A stretch of DNA of 64,000 nucleotides from Shinisaurus crocodilurus (Eukaryota; Chordata; Lepidosauria; Squamata; Shinisauridae). The stretch spans positions 5,079,042-5,143,041 of the forward strand of contig CM037885.1 of the NCBI GenBank assembly GCA_021292165.1. Reading direction: 5' to 3'. Shown one piece after another: positions 11,691 to 23,142 of this stretch. Position 1 is the stretch's first letter. The number at the start of each line of letters is the position of its first letter. The notes below the pieces were generated by a model. It was not told the DNA's origin, made no database searches, and saw only the letters and a list, made by a program, of their open reading frames with translations. Both the position numbers and the translations under genes were made by a program.

Positions 11691-12059
11691 CTGTAGAGTC
11701 CTATCAGCTCCTTGGTATTCTGGGGAGTGAAGACGGATAAAATGCCAAGGTTGATTACTAGAATGCAGATGGCAGAAGGCTTGAAGCAAAGATGACCGAA
11801 CACAGACTATTGTGCCTACATTTTAGGCACTCCTCTCTGGCACTGATGTTGGCAATGAAACTTATTTCTACACCACTGTTGCATCTGCACATTGCTGGCC
11901 AACAGAGCTCTTTCAGGTGGTCTGGGGCCGAACAACCCAATGGGTCAGCAGCTGGAACCCTTGAAGGCCTGCAGTGGTCAATTTGCATTACATTTTGCAG
12001 ATAAAATTGCTTGTATTTGCTCCAACCTGGATGCTGTAGCTTTGACACAGTTGAAGATG
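11691..12059. other. no gene seen
   Basis: Anonymous unique-looking DNA between two SINEs; short frames only. Confidence 0.4.
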
Positions 12060-12297
12060 AGAGCCAGTGTGGTGTAGTGGTGAGAGTGTTGGACTGGGAC
12101 TCGGGAGATCCAGGTTCTAGTCCCCGCTCGGCCATGAAACTCACTGGGTGACTTTGGGCCAGTCACTGCCTCTCAGCCTAACCTATCTCACAGGGTTGTT
12201 GTGAGGATAAAATGGAGAGAAGGAGGATTATGTAAGCCGCCTTGAGTTCCTTGCAGGAAAAAAGGCGAGGTATAAATGTAATAAATAAATAAATATA
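12060..12297 (+). mobile_element. tRNA-derived SINE (Sauria type)
   Basis: Full-length copy from GAGCCAGTGTGGTGTAGTGG to AATAAATAAATAAATA. Confidence 0.85.
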
Positions 12298-12621
12298 GCC
12301 ATGGCTGATGAAGAGTTCTGGAGAACTCAAAAGCTTGCACATTTTGTAGAATTTTGCTTTATGATAACAAAGGTATTGCCCAACTGTGGATTTGGGTTCC
12401 CCCCCCCACCTCATGGACCAGCATGGGTGTCTTTGCTGTTCCCCCCCTCCAGTTTGAGCAGCCAGAGAATATTGACCCTACTGGCAGGTGAAATTGGCCA
12501 GGGCTCAGCTTACAGTATAGATATTAGAAGTGGTCAATGCCCCATCAAGGGATGGGGGAGCTCTGGCAAACCTGAAGGATGCAGTAGTGAAATCACTGTT
12601 GAAGAAACCAGGCCTTATGCT

Positions 12622-13090
12622 AGGGATGTTTCAGAAATTTGTTTCAGTTCGTTTTTGATCAGGATTTACCCAGTTCACACACCTTCCGAACTGAACACGG
12701 ACTCGGACACACACAACCTGCAGTCGAGGCCTGTACATTTCTGAGCTTGGAATGTGATTTGCGGACACACACACACACACACACCCAAAAAATGAATTCG
12801 GCAGCATGCATACATTGGAGAAATGTGCGTGGAAAACGTGTTCTTTTGAAAACTGCGCACAGATATGCTTTAAGCAATGGGAGAGGAATGCATGCATGTC
12901 AAGGATGCACACGTGTGATGCATACATATGGGAAAAATACACACGAAAATAATATGCACAGATTTTCATGAGAAAAGGGGGGAAAAACACCAATCCGATA
13001 CAAACTCGAGTCGGAACTACCGTAGTTTTTGAGATGGAGTTCGGAGAACTTCGGCGAGCTCGCGCTTTTTGCTGATTTCTGCGTCCCTAT
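12622..13090. mobile_element. DNA-transposon-like repeat (family K), long copy
   Basis: It starts AGGGATGTTTCAGAAAT and ends with the near-complement ATTTCTGCGTCCCTAT, a short imperfect inverted end. An AC microsatellite (12763-12784) sits inside. No transposase frame; the superfamily is uncertain. Confidence 0.5.
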
Positions 13091-13328
13091 CTGGATCCCT
13101 TGGTTCCGGAGGATTATCACACCCAGTTTCAAATCTACCCTTTCTGAGCAAGGTTCTCGGGTGGGTGGTGTCATGATGTCAGCTCCAGGCAGTTTTGGGC
13201 GACACTGATTATTTAGGTCCCGTCCCTTTGAGTCTGGCTTCTGCCCTGTGTTTGGGGCAGAAACTGTCTTGGTTGCCCTGGTGGGTGACTTACATTGGGG
13301 AATGAAGGTGGCAAGGTGGGGAGAGCTA
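13091..13328. other. no gene seen
   Basis: Anonymous DNA leading up to a half MITE; no exon recognised. Confidence 0.35.
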
Positions 13329-13395
13329 CGCTGGCTGGGGCATGCTGGGAGTTGTAGGCCAAAAACATCTGGGGACCCAAGGTTGGAGAACACTG
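13329..13395. mobile_element. hAT-type MITE family A, right half
   Basis: The core GGGGCATGCTGGGAGTTGTA and the end GGTTGGAGAACACTG are present; the left arm is missing. Confidence 0.7.
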
Positions 13396-13813
13396 CCCTA
13401 TTGGTTCCCCTGACCTCTCCACAACTTTCTATACTATTGACCACGGTATCCTTCTGGACCGTCTCTCTGGGATAGGACTTGGAGGCACAGTGATTCGGTT
13501 AGATTGGCTCCTCTTCATTTCTGGGCCCAATTCAAGGTTCTGGCATTTGGCATTTGAAGCCAGGTTATCTGAAAGACAGCCCATTCCTGCATGAGCCTGC
13601 CCAAGCATTAAGGTCAGTATCAGAGGCCCACCAGCAAGAGCCATTAGGCTGGCGGTTACTAGGGAGAGGGCTCTCTTGGTAGTGGCCCCACTGCAGGGAG
13701 AGTCATATGACCTCATAACTGCTGGCTTAAAAAAACCCAACAACAACCCTCAGAAGACAGATTTATTCCAGTCTGCATTTGGTTGAATTGTGCTGTACCT
13801 GTAAAAATCTTAA

Positions 13814-13842
<29 letters not shown>
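13814..13842 (+). repeat. (CTG)n microsatellite
   Basis: About nine CTG units. A LINE-like tail (CCGCCTTGAGAGGGC, then AAATAAATA) follows at 13895-13975. Confidence 0.9.
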
Positions 13843-13845
<3 letters not shown>

Positions 13846-13975
13846 TGTATTTGAATACTGTTGTGGTTTAAATGTTGGAATTGTAATTTTACTTTCATGT
13901 GTTTTAGAGGCTTGTAAACCGCCTTGAGAGGGCACTGTGCCTTGAAAGGTAGGTTTAAAATCTTTTAAATAAATA

Positions 13976-14413
13976 CATTCCCCAGACTTCCTGGCAGAGA
14001 GCAGCTACCTTCTACAGGCATGCTCAAAACAGGTGTGAGATTTTTGTCCCAGGTAAGATAAGAGGGTTAGGAGACGTGCTGCTAAGTCAGGATGGTGGGA
14101 ACAGACCAAGGTCGAGGGGAGCGGTCCAAAGTGCCATTGCAGGTTTCAGTAACTGGGGGTGGGGTGGGGTAGGGTAGGGGGTGGCAGCAGGAAGGCGGCA
14201 AAGAGTTTCCAGTAGGAGGGAAAAACAGGAGGCTAAATTCCAGGGGCCCTGGAGCTAATTGGGAAGATCTGGGGCTGAAAGATGCAATTCCCCGCCTTCT
14301 GGCCAGACACACTTGTGTCCCCCCAACCACCCCTTGCTTTCCTGACTGTGTAACCTTTTCCCTTGCTTTATTATTATACCAGTGAATACAGTGGCTATTT
14401 GTATTGGGTTTTT
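13976..14413. other. no gene; G-quadruplex-prone tract
   Basis: Positions 14154-14187 hold at least five runs of three or more G separated by one or two bases (GGGGTGGGGTAGGGTAGGGG), a strong canonical quadruplex pattern on the + strand. The rest is anonymous. Confidence 0.5.
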
Positions 14414-14416
14414 ACA

Positions 14417-14571
14417 GTGCAATCCTGTACATGTCTACCCAGAAGCAAGTCCAAGTGAGTTCTGGGACTTACCGTACTCCCAGAACTCAACTTACCTGGG
14501 GACTGACTTACCTGGGACTGACTTACCTGGGACTTACTCCCAGCAGGTCAGTGTGTACAGGATTGCAGCCT
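14417..14571. mobile_element. palindromic MITE family E with an internal minisatellite
   Basis: The ends GTGCAATCCTGTACATG and GTACAGGATTGCA are complementary. The body has TTACTCCCAG-type motifs, and 14494-14538 holds three tandem 15-bp units (GGGACTGACTTACCT). Other family E copies are near 18655-18735, 54462-54662, 60295-60388 and 60957-61143. The ends resemble those of family C. Confidence 0.5.
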
Positions 14572-14786
14572 GCAGTTGTCTTTTATCTGCTGCAATTCGT
14601 CTATGTTTGGATTCGTGTTTACTGTTATTATTAGCCGTTGTTTGCATTTGTTTTTAAAAATGATACAAGCCACTCTCTCTCTCTCAGCCCTGTTTTTACA
14701 GTGGAAGGGCAGGATATAAATTCCACAAAACAAATGAATATTTGCTTATGTAGGGAACAAAGAAAGGAGAATATGATTGGGGAAAA

Positions 14787-14788
<2 letters not shown>

Positions 14789-14854
<66 letters not shown>
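14789..14854 (+). repeat. (GT)n(GA)n compound microsatellite
   Basis: About 16 GT units followed by about 17 GA units. Confidence 0.95.
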
Positions 14855-14857
<3 letters not shown>

Positions 14858-15085
14858 AATAGCCCTGTTCACAGGACTAATTGGGAACAGAGAACATGTG
14901 AAGGGCAGGGGTGTGCAGAGGCAGGTCCCGCCCTGACCTCCAGATGTCCATGGGCGATGTGAAAAAGAGCCCATCAAATCATGGGTTGGGTCTGCTGCCA
15001 GTGCCACCATTCTCCTCTCCTGCTCTTCACACCATCAGTGGGTTTCCTTTATTATACACCCCCCTGCCTCATTCATGGAATTCTA

Positions 15086-15087
<2 letters not shown>

Positions 15088-15121
<34 letters not shown>
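15088..15121 (+). repeat. (GT)n microsatellite
   Basis: About 16 uninterrupted GT units. Confidence 0.95.
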
Positions 15122-15122
<1 letters not shown>

Positions 15123-15204
15123 CCAGACGCATGTTTTCCTGCTCCTTCTACCTTTTTTCTATTTCCGTTAAGGAGGGAAAGAAAGAATCGCTCCACAATG
15201 ACTG

Positions 15205-15415
15205 GATTCGCATGACAAGACGACCCATCATGGGTTGCTTAGCCACGGTGGGTTGTTGTGTCATGTGGACCTGAACCGATCCCCGCAGGGTGGCTTGTTT
15301 GAGGGCAACAGGCCACCCTGACAACTCATGGGTTGTTCTGGGGGTTGTTATACTCATGATGGGCTGTCGTGTGTCGTCTGAACCTGGGCGACCGACCCCC
15401 ATCATGGGTACTGGG
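15205..15415. mobile_element. ACGACAACCCA-type DNA repeat (family D), part
   Basis: It repeats the motif GACCCATCATGGGTTG and its complement forms, with ACTCATGATGGGCTGTCGTG at the other side. Related sequence lies at 29940-30340, 30850-31262 and 57530-57860. It is probably the outer part of an older DNA transposon into which the GAGTC element was inserted. Confidence 0.5.
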
Positions 15416-15532
15416 GATCAGCTGCAGAGTGGCAAAACCCCTTGCTGCTCGTGCCAAGTGGCTCCTGACTGAGTGACCGCCATTGCCAGCTGCCCCCAAA
15501 GTGCCCAAGTGGCACTTTGGGGCAGCTGACAC

Positions 15533-16124
15533 CAGGGATGTTGAAGAGTCCTTGGTCTCGAGTCACGAGTCGAGTCACGAGTCTTTGGACCCGAGTCTCG
15601 AGTCCGAGTCCTTGGTCCAAAATGGTGACTCCCGAGTCCCAAGTCACTCCCAAAGCTGACTCCACGAGTCCCTATTAAAATCAATGGGGGTTTCCCCCCA
15701 ACAAAATAAGGCTACTTCAGATGTGTGGCTTAAATAAATTCTAGGCACAAGTGTGCCTTTTTATTTCAAAACTCTGCAACTGATTTTGACAAGAACAGAC
15801 CAGGCAGACAAACCCAAAATAACCAATACCATGCAGGCAGAGGAGGCAGGGAACCCCAAACAGGCAGGCAGAGGCCAGGCTGCCAAACCCAAAATGTCTG
15901 AAAGGTTGCATTTTAGGGAAATGATTTTAAAAAATAAAATCTTCACCGGCGATCGCACTTCTCTCCACTCCTCCTGGCACAGCCCAGGGATGTTGAAGGG
16001 TCCTTGGTCTTGAGTCGAGTCTCGAGTCCCATTAAAAATATTGGGACTCGAGTGGGACTCGAGTCAGAGGGGGGACTCAGTCCGACTCACGAGTCGAGTC
16101 CTGGAGTCCGAGTCCCCATCCCTG
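15533..16124. mobile_element. GAGTC-rich hAT-like element
   Basis: It begins CAGGGATGTTGAAGAGTCC and ends GAGTCCCCATCCCTG, with an exact 8-bp duplication GCTGACAC on both sides (15525-15532 and 16125-16132). Both outer arms (about 15533-15675 and 15985-16124) are crowded with GACTCGAGTC, ACGAGTC and CCGAGTC motifs, many self-complementary. The middle third is ordinary sequence. A second CAGGGATGTTGAAGGGTCC at about 15985 suggests an internal duplication or nested copy. No transposase is encoded, so it depended on an enzyme supplied in trans. Confidence 0.75.
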
Positions 16125-16132
16125 GCTGACAC

Positions 16133-16535
16133 TGGCTTGCTCAGCTCCCTGCCGTGAGCTGTTTTGGGCTCCCTGTGGCTCTTTTTTCCCCTTCAGCACC
16201 TTGGAGGGGCTGCCTGTAGTCCTAAACCTCCCCCCCCACACACACCCTAATTTTTGCAAATATTTTTTGCTAGGGGGAAATATATATATTTTTAACCTGC
16301 ATTTGTGCAACTGCAGATGTTCGCAGTTGCACAGGTGTGGGAATGGGGAGCCTCAGATGGGCAGTGTGCTGGAAAAGTCCAGCAGGTACCCACCCTGGGC
16401 ATTGTCTCACAGAGGCTGCAGGTAAGTTTGTTTTCCCCTTTGGTCGCACCTGACAGCTGTCAAACAAGCCACCACCCTGTTTTCGCAAGCTAAGATCACT
16501 CACACCTTTGGTTACATTTGACAGGTCGCCTTTTG

Positions 16536-16566
<31 letters not shown>

Positions 16567-16906
16567 GCACATTGCCCACCTGAGGCACCCCATTCCCAAA
16601 CCTGTGCAACTGTGAATATCTGCAGTTGCACAAGTGCAGGTAAAAAATATTTTTTTAAAAACTCCTAAATATTTGCGAAAATTACGTAAGAGGGATTTTT
16701 TTTTTTTAAGTGGTTTGGCAACCACAGGTGGGAGCCCCTCCAAGGTGCTGCTGGAGCACTTTGAAGCAAATGTCCATAGCTGTCAAAAAGCGGGGGGGGG
16801 AGGTTAAAGAGGGGGAAAAGATGTGGCAAGCCTGAAACAGCTCACGATTGTGGCCGGGAGGGGGGGGGGGAGAGACAATGTGGTCCTCCTGTGGTGTCCC
16901 CTGGGA
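16133..16906. mobile_element. older DNA-repeat sequence (family D interior), with an AC microsatellite
   Basis: Segments such as GAGCTGTTTTGGGCTC and CACCTTGGAGGGGCTG recur at 30150-30300. An inverted pair based on TGCAACTGCAGATGTTCGC / GTGAATATCTGCAGTTGCAC lies at 16303-16335 and 16608-16637. (AC)n runs at 16537-16563. No gene. Confidence 0.45.
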
Positions 16907-16970
16907 CAGTGTTCTCCGACCTTGGGTCCCCAGATGTTTTTGGCCTACAGCTCCCAGAATGCCCCAGCCA
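16907..16970. mobile_element. hAT-type MITE family A, left half
   Basis: CAGTGTTCTCCGACCTTGGG followed by GGCCTACAGCTCCCAGAATG; it abuts the LINE fragment directly. Confidence 0.65.
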
Positions 16971-16971
16971 G

Positions 16972-17925
16972 CTACATAGAACCTTTGTGAAAGGCCAACC
17001 TCCAGTTAGATCGTTCATGGGCCAGAGCTTCCCAGTTTTTGATGTTTATATTGCATTTTTTTAGATTAGCCTTAAGAACATCTTTAAACCTCTTATATTG
17101 ACCACCGATATTCCGCTTTCCATCCTTGAGTTGGGGATAAAGTAACTGCTTTGGGAGACGGCAGTCAGGCATTCGAACAACATGACCAGTCCACGGAAGT
17201 TGGCATTGAAGGATCATTTTTTCAATGCTAGTAGTCTTTGCTTCTTCCAGTACACTGACATTTGTTCGCCTATCTTCCCAAGTAATTCGCAGGATTTTCC
17301 GGAGGCAACGTTGATGAAATCTTTCAAGGAGTTGGAGGTGACGTTTATAGATAGTCCATGTTTCGCAGGCATACAATAAAGTTGGTAATACAATGGCTTC
17401 ATAAACCAGTGTTTTGGTCTTCTTACAAATATCCTGATCCTCGAACACTCTATGTTTCATTCGAGAAAACGCAGCACTTGCGGAGCTCAGACGATGCTGG
17501 ATTTCACTGTCAATGTTAGCTGTAACAGAAAGATAGCTGCCAAGATAGAGAAAATGATTGACATTTTCCAGTATTGTCCCACCAAGCTGGATAGATGGCA
17601 TCACCAAAAGGTTAGCTTGCACTTGCTGATGAAGCACTTCAGTTTTTTTGATGTTAAGTGAGAGACCAAGTTTTCCGTATGCTTCTGCAAAAGCATTTAG
17701 GATAGTTTGGAGATCATCTTCTGAATGTGCGGAGACCACATTATCATCAGCATACTGAAGTTCCACAACGGAGGTTGTAATTACCTTACTTTTTGCTTTC
17801 AGCCTGCTGAGATTAAAAAGCTTTCCATCTGTTCGATATATAATTCCCACACCAATATATGGTTTTTTATAATGTATTTGTAAGGTTTTAATCTTTGTAA
17901 ACCGCCCTGAGAGCTTCAGCAATTG
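16972..17925 (-). mobile_element. non-CR1 LINE reverse-transcriptase fragment
   Basis: An open frame of 316 codons covers the end of a reverse transcriptase. The catalytic motif is LQYADD (about residues 56-61), followed by NIKKTEVL, the FLYLGSYLS motif (about 124-132), LLYACETW, RCLRKILRITWEDRR and LPWTGHVVRMPD. The fingers, most of the palm and the endonuclease are missing. The sequence clearly differs from the CR1 copies; I cannot assign the clade. It stops in frame at the 16972 end. Neutral drift should have broken a frame this long, so the insertion may be recent. Confidence 0.8.
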
Positions 17926-17960
17926 AGTGGTATAGAAATGTGATGGATGGATGGAGAGAT

Positions 17961-17976
17961 GTTGTTGTTGTTGTTA

Positions 17977-18043
<67 letters not shown>
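17961..18043 (+). repeat. (TTG)n(TTA)n microsatellite
   Basis: A few TTG units followed by about 22 TTA/ATT units. Confidence 0.95.
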
Positions 18044-18044
<1 letters not shown>

Positions 18045-18045
18045 A

Positions 18046-18231
18046 GTGAGTCAGATCATTGGTCCATGCAGCCTAATCTTGTCTGACCGGCAGCATCTTC
18101 CCAGGGTCTCAAGCAGAGGGTCTTTTCCCCATCACCTGCTACCTGATCCTTTAACTATAGGTTTGGGGGGATTGAACCTGGGAACTTCTGCATGCAGAGC
18201 AAATGCTCTACCTCTGAGCCATGTTCCTTCA
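18046..18231 (-). mobile_element. second tRNA-derived SINE family
   Basis: Contains GGGGGGATTGAACCTGGGA and GCAAATGCTCTACCTCTGAG, the complement of a B box and A box. Confidence 0.65.
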
Positions 18232-18771
18232 GGTAGGGCAGGAAGACTACTACTTGCGTAGACCCTGCTTGACTTCTGGCTCTAAGGATGCTTACCAAGG
18301 ATGCTGCCTGGCCTGGATGATATCGGTCACCTCTTTTTTCTCTTTCTTCTCCCCACTCCTCCAGCAATCTGGGTCCTTCTGCCATGTTTTCGGCAGCAAA
18401 CAGGAAGTCCTGGTTAATCATCAACTGGACATCACCACGATGACAGGTGTGGGCCAAGGACGCCAAGAGATAAGGGAACAGACGGTGGTGGGGGGTGGGG
18501 GTGGCAGCAGTGGAGTCAGTGAGGGGACCCACCCCACAGATAACACGTAGCTACAATACTTAACCTTTTCCATCCCACGCCGTCCTCCATATGTTTTTAA
18601 AAGGGAGCAGGAAAAGCAGCGTTAATAAGAAATCCACGGGGTTATTTATGGTACAGCCTGATTCTAACATTTACTTGGAATTAGTTCCAGTGAGTTTAAT
18701 GGGCCTTGTTTCCTAATAAGTGGGTTGTGGATGCAGCAGTCACTGATTTCTTGGAGGAGGGGGGAAGGGAT
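18232..18771. other. no gene; possible family E fragment
   Basis: G-rich near 18486-18510 (quadruplex-prone). Positions 18655-18735 resemble family E (TTTACTTGGAATTAGTTCCA). No exon. Confidence 0.35.
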
Positions 18772-19013
18772 ACGCCAGTGTGGCGTAGTGGTTAGGGTGT
18801 TGGGCTGGGACTCGGGAGATCTGGGTTCTAGTCCCCGCTCGGCCATGAAACTCACTGGGTGACTTTGGGCCAGTCACTGACTCTCAGCCTAACCTACCTC
18901 ACAGGGTTGTTGTGAGGATAAAAGGAGAGGAGGATTATGTAAGCCGCCTTGGGTTCCTTAGAGGGAAAAAAGGCGGGATATAAATATAATAAAATAAATA
19001 AATAAATAAATTC
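18772..19013 (+). mobile_element. tRNA-derived SINE (Sauria type)
   Basis: Full-length, from GCCAGTGTGGCGTAGTGG to the AAATAAATAAATAAATAAAT tail. Confidence 0.85.
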
Positions 19014-19429
19014 CTCTTGGACCACATCTGAGGCACCAGTGAATGAAATGGCAAGGCATCCCTTCAGAAATGGATATGAGAAACCTAGGTTCAGACCTCA
19101 GCTGTGAAGCTTAATGGGGGCCATCGAGCAAGGCCCTGTTTCCCAGCTTACGCTACCTTACAAGGGTGTTGTTGTAAGACGAAATGTTGCTGCACGTTTC
19201 ATGCAGGAAGGCTGAGATAACCAATGGGATAGACCAGACCCACCTGCCTAAGGTAATCAAGTTTGTGCTTAAATTGGCTTGGAATGTTATCATAGAACCT
19301 AAATTGGCTAGAATGTGGATTTGTGGATCTCCCGTATTAACAACCGTGGCACGTGGCACAAATGGTGAGATAGGCACTCAAATAATATGCTTTTTGGTGT
19401 TATGTGCACAAGCAGTCTTTGTGACTGGG
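19014..19429. other. no gene seen
   Basis: Anonymous; no exon or recognised element. Confidence 0.35.
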
Positions 19430-19567
19430 AGAATTTCCCCCAACCTGGTGCCCTCCAGATGTGCTGGACCACAACTCCCATCAACCCCAGCTATTCACCG
19501 TGTTGGTTAGAGATTATGGGAGTTGTACTCTTAACACATGTGGTGGGCGCCAAGTTGGGGAAGGCTA
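19430..19567. mobile_element. hAT-type MITE family B
   Basis: Arms CCCCCAACCTGGTGCCCTCC and GGGCGCCAAGTTGGGGAAGG surround a diverged ACAACTCCCATCAA / TTATGGGAGTTGTA core. Confidence 0.65.
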
Positions 19568-19690
19568 TAAGCTGGACAGAGTCAATAGTTGTTTAGTTTG
19601 TTTTTTTCCAGAAGGTTTGAAGGAGGCACACTGGCTGCTTGTGAGGTCTACACTTATCTCACTTTCACCTCTGATAAACAGGCTTGGCAG

Positions 19691-19691
<1 letters not shown>

Positions 19692-19725
<34 letters not shown>
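19692..19725 (+). repeat. (TA)n microsatellite
   Basis: About 17 TA units. Confidence 0.95.
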
Positions 19726-19728
<3 letters not shown>

Positions 19729-19872
19729 GTACTGTTTCAAAAACCTACCCAATCTGTTTGAGCAGAGGTGACAAAGGGACAAAAGAAATGGTGTGCGTAC
19801 ATCATGGGAAGCAAAGCGTTTCACACAAACTTCTTTCAGCTCTCTTAAGGACAACTACTATTGCCTGTCACC

Positions 19873-19984
19873 AGCCTTCCCCAACCTGGCGCCCTCCATA
19901 ACATGTTGGACTACAACTCCCAGCATCCCCCAGCCACCATGTAATCCAACAGATATGGAGGGCACCACTGCTGGGGAAAGCTGC
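19873..19984. mobile_element. hAT-type MITE family B
   Basis: CAGCCTTCCCCAACCTGGCG at one end, the complement GGAGGGCACC...GGGGAAAGCTGC at the other; core GGACTACAACTCCCAGCATC. Confidence 0.65.
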
Positions 19985-20083
19985 TGTAAATCCACAAGGT
20001 GGAGAGGAGACTGGTCATTTCTGTGCTCTGTTGGGCGCCACTGGGCATGATGTGAACATTAAAGAGCGGTAATAAGGCTAGCT

Positions 20084-20219
20084 CGGGGGTAGTCAACCTA
20101 GAGCTCTCCAGATGTTTTGGACTGTAACTCCCATAAGCCCCAGCCAACATGGCCAATCAGCAGGGATTATGGGAGTTGTAGTCCAAAACATCTGGAGGGC
20201 CCCGGGTTGCCTACCCCTG
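20084..20219. mobile_element. hAT-type MITE, family B relative
   Basis: Ends GGGGGTAGTCAACC and GGTTGCCTACCCCTGG are complementary. The core reads GTAACTCCCATAAGCC / GGATTATGGGAGTTGTAGTC. Confidence 0.7.
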
Positions 20220-20313
20220 GGCCTAGCTTCATGCCCTTGGTCTGCCAATCCAGACTGAACATGCAGCTAGGCTCCTGACGTTTGGCATCCATCCCCATCC
20301 TATATTTTGTATA

Positions 20314-20565
20314 CAGTAATACCTTGGATTGCAAGCATAATTCGTTCCGGAACCGTGCTTGTAATCCAAAACACTCTTATATCAAAGTGAGTCTCTGGCG
20401 GGCGTGAGCGGGGCCGATTTCGGCCCGCTACGCCCGCTCAAGGCGAGCGGTTACATCTCTACGCACGTCGCTTGTTTATCAAGTCAAAATTTACGTATTA
20501 AATTTTTTTTGCTTGTCTTGCAAAACGCTCTCAGACCAAGTTACTTGCAATCTAAGGTATTACTG
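20314..20565. mobile_element. Tigger-like MITE, GC-core subfamily
   Basis: CAGTAATACCTTGGATTGC ends with TA on both sides. The centre carries a GC-rich palindrome (GCCGATTTCGGCCCGC) shared only with the copy at 42735-43000. Confidence 0.75.
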
Positions 20566-20569
20566 TATT

Positions 20570-21714
20570 CGTATCCTGCCCTTCTCCCCGGGAGTCCAGG
20601 ACAGCCGTATATGAGCCCAACTCCTATTTTATCTAAACAACCATCCAATGAGGCGGGATTGGCCTACCACCCTGGCTCTCCCTTGGGGTCATTCAGTAAT
20701 AACCAAGGTGGCCCCTTTTTATCACCAGCACCGCCCCGCTCCATAAAGGTTATCAAGAACGATGTGCAATCCTAATCCTCTCTCCTGCCGCAGAGTTGCC
20801 TTTGACCCATTTGTTCCTCATGCAAAATACGAGGAGTGGCTTTCTAAACTCCCTTCAAGTAGAACGATGATGTGATCATCATGCCCATATTTTTGCAGGC
20901 TGGTGAAACAGGCAGCAAAAGACACTGTGGCGTCTTTCCTTATTTTATTTAATAGTGCTTTTAGGCTGCCTTTAAAGGTAGAAAGAGTATGGCATGCCGA
21001 GCGTTCAACTCAGGAGACCTGAGTTTCCCTGCAATTTAATTTTTTTCTCCACAAATATATCCACAGTTTTTCCTCTGTCAGGAATCTGATTTACCACCGG
21101 GTGGGCAGAAGCCTCTCTTCCTGTGACATATGGGAGTCCCGCCATAATTTCCCTCAGGCTGGATTCTCCCCAGTCACATCAGGCATTTTGGCAGCCCTGT
21201 TACAGCTTTGCAGAGAGCATGAGTCATTTGATTCGTAGCAGTTTATCATGAAAACCTTTTCTTATCGTGAGGAGGGAACTGTAAAGGCCGAGAAACAAAC
21301 TGACCCACTGTGTGTTCCTACAAGTTATGGACAGCAGGCTTTGAAGAAGACTCTAATACTGGTTGTGTGAAAGGAAGACAAGGGTTTTATCGGTTGGGAT
21401 TGGAAAAAATTCTAGCTTTTACTGGTTGGCTATGGACAGCCACTGGGTTCTCTTAAAGAAAAGTCCAAGGTTATAATGTTGAGTACCAACTTTTAAAAAA
21501 AGAAATAAATTAAGAAATTTGACTGGTTTATGAAAAGTGTTGCTTTGAAACAAGATGGCCGCCTCCGGCACATACACTCACCCACACATGAGACTGCTGA
21601 GGCAATTACTTAAAAAGAAAATGGCCTCCTCTCATGATCCTGGTCAAAAAAGCAGGCTTTTAAAATCAAAACCCCAGTTTTGCAAGACAACCATGTTTGT
21701 CTGAAAGACAAGCA
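20570..21714. other. largely repeat-free block, no gene seen
   Basis: From about 20790 to 21540 I find no element of the families that fill the rest of the window and no open exon. This could be conserved regulatory DNA or simply old unique sequence; alignment to other reptiles would be needed. Confidence 0.35.
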
Positions 21715-21969
21715 CAGTAATACCTTGGATTGCAAGTAACTTGGTTTGAGAGCGTTTTGCAAGACAAGCAAATTTTTAAATATTGATTTAATATTTTTTT
21801 TTTACTTGATATACAAGCGACGTCTTGCAATACAAGTACTGTAGTACGGCTTAAATTAAAAATCTCTGTACAAATTTTTTTTGAGGGGGATTTTGTTTTG
21901 ATATAAGAGTGTTTTGGATTACAAGCACGTTTCCAGAACGAATTATGCTCTCAATCCAAGGCATGACTG
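21715..21969. mobile_element. Tigger-like MITE
   Basis: Same family and subfamily as 2774-3023. The right TA is present; the left flank reads CA, a decayed site. Confidence 0.75.
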
Positions 21970-21971
21970 TA

Positions 21972-22980
21972 TTATAAAGATGGGCAGGTGAACACCTCAA
22001 CCGACCCAACGACTAGACATTATTTTTTTTTGTCACATTGGGCGATGCCAACGTTGCCTTCCTTCCTCAGCAAAAAAATAAATGGTAAAACGACACTTTC
22101 TGTCACTTGTCATCTGGCATCTTTTAAAGGTACACACAGTTCCGCAGCCTGAGGTGACACAGCCCCCTTCTAGTACCTAATGGGAGGCCTGGCCCTGAGG
22201 AAAGGGCAGAAATGAGACCCCCCCCCCCCCGGCGGGAAGGGGCGCCAGGCCGGTTGACATATGATTATTCCCTTTCTCCGGAAGGTTCCGTCTCACACTT
22301 GCCCCCTTCGAGGGCGAGTCTGAGAAACCTCCCTTTATAGAGGCATGACCCAGAGGGGGACCAGCCCTGAGGTAATCCCTCATGGCAAACACTGAATGTG
22401 TGCTCAAGATACCAGGCCTCACGATAGACTCCCCACCCGCCTGCTCGGAACAGCAGGGGCCTCTCCCACCGCCAGCGCCACCAGCGCCACCGCCGCCACC
22501 CAAGGGCAGAGCTAATCCATCAAGCCGGGACAGGCTCGCTGTGGCAACCCATTAAACATTAACCCTGGCGCGGTTTTTGCTGCCTTACAGCGAGCGCCAG
22601 GAGGGCGTTACCAGGGCTCCCTGGCCGGGTGGGGACTGTCTTGTTTGCCGCCACCAACACCTTATATTGCCACCTGAAAGGCGCTTGCCGCTTATCTTGG
22701 TTGCCCCCCTCACCCCCCACCCCGCTCACCCCCTATTTTGAGACCCGCTGCTTCTTATCTCTGTTGGTGCCACTTCGCAGAGCTAGGCGAGTTGGGTGCT
22801 TTTTTTGGAGAACGAGAGCGGTAAATGCATTGGGTGGTGGTGGTGGTGCAAACAAGCACCATAACTAAATTGTCTGTCGGTTTCCTGGGCTTGTGCGCAC
22901 ACAAGGAACATGTATGTAGTGATGTTCTGTCATGCTAGCCTAGGGGGACACACACACACATCAACTTTTCAAAAAGTATG
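21972..22980. other. repeat-poor, GC-rich stretch; no gene seen
   Basis: Positions 22140-22620 are GC-rich and free of recognised repeats except a C run (22219-22230). Proline- and glycine-coding frames on both strands are compositional. Candidate regulatory block. Confidence 0.35.
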
Positions 22981-22984
22981 GTAC

Positions 22985-23142
22985 AAACTTGTCTGAGCGT
23001 GGAAAGCTAAGCAGGGAGCCTGGTTATTCCTTGGATGGGAGACCCCTCCTCTAGTTTCCTGCATTGAGCAGGGGGTTGGACTTGATGGCCTTGGAGGCCC
23101 CTTCCAACTCTATGATCTATGAAATCTATGAAATCTATGAAA
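22985..23142 (+). mobile_element. 5S-rRNA-derived SINE with CR1-like 3' end
   Basis: The head (CTTGTCTGAGCGTGGAAAGC, then CTTGGATGGGAGACC) matches the internal promoter region of vertebrate 5S rRNA (A box AAGCTAAGCAGG, C box TGGATGGGAGACC). It joins directly to a CR1-type end (GAGCAGGGGGTTGGACTTGA and CCCCTTCCAACTCTATGATC) with an ATCTATGAA tail. It is not a functional 5S gene: both ends of 5S are missing. Confidence 0.75.
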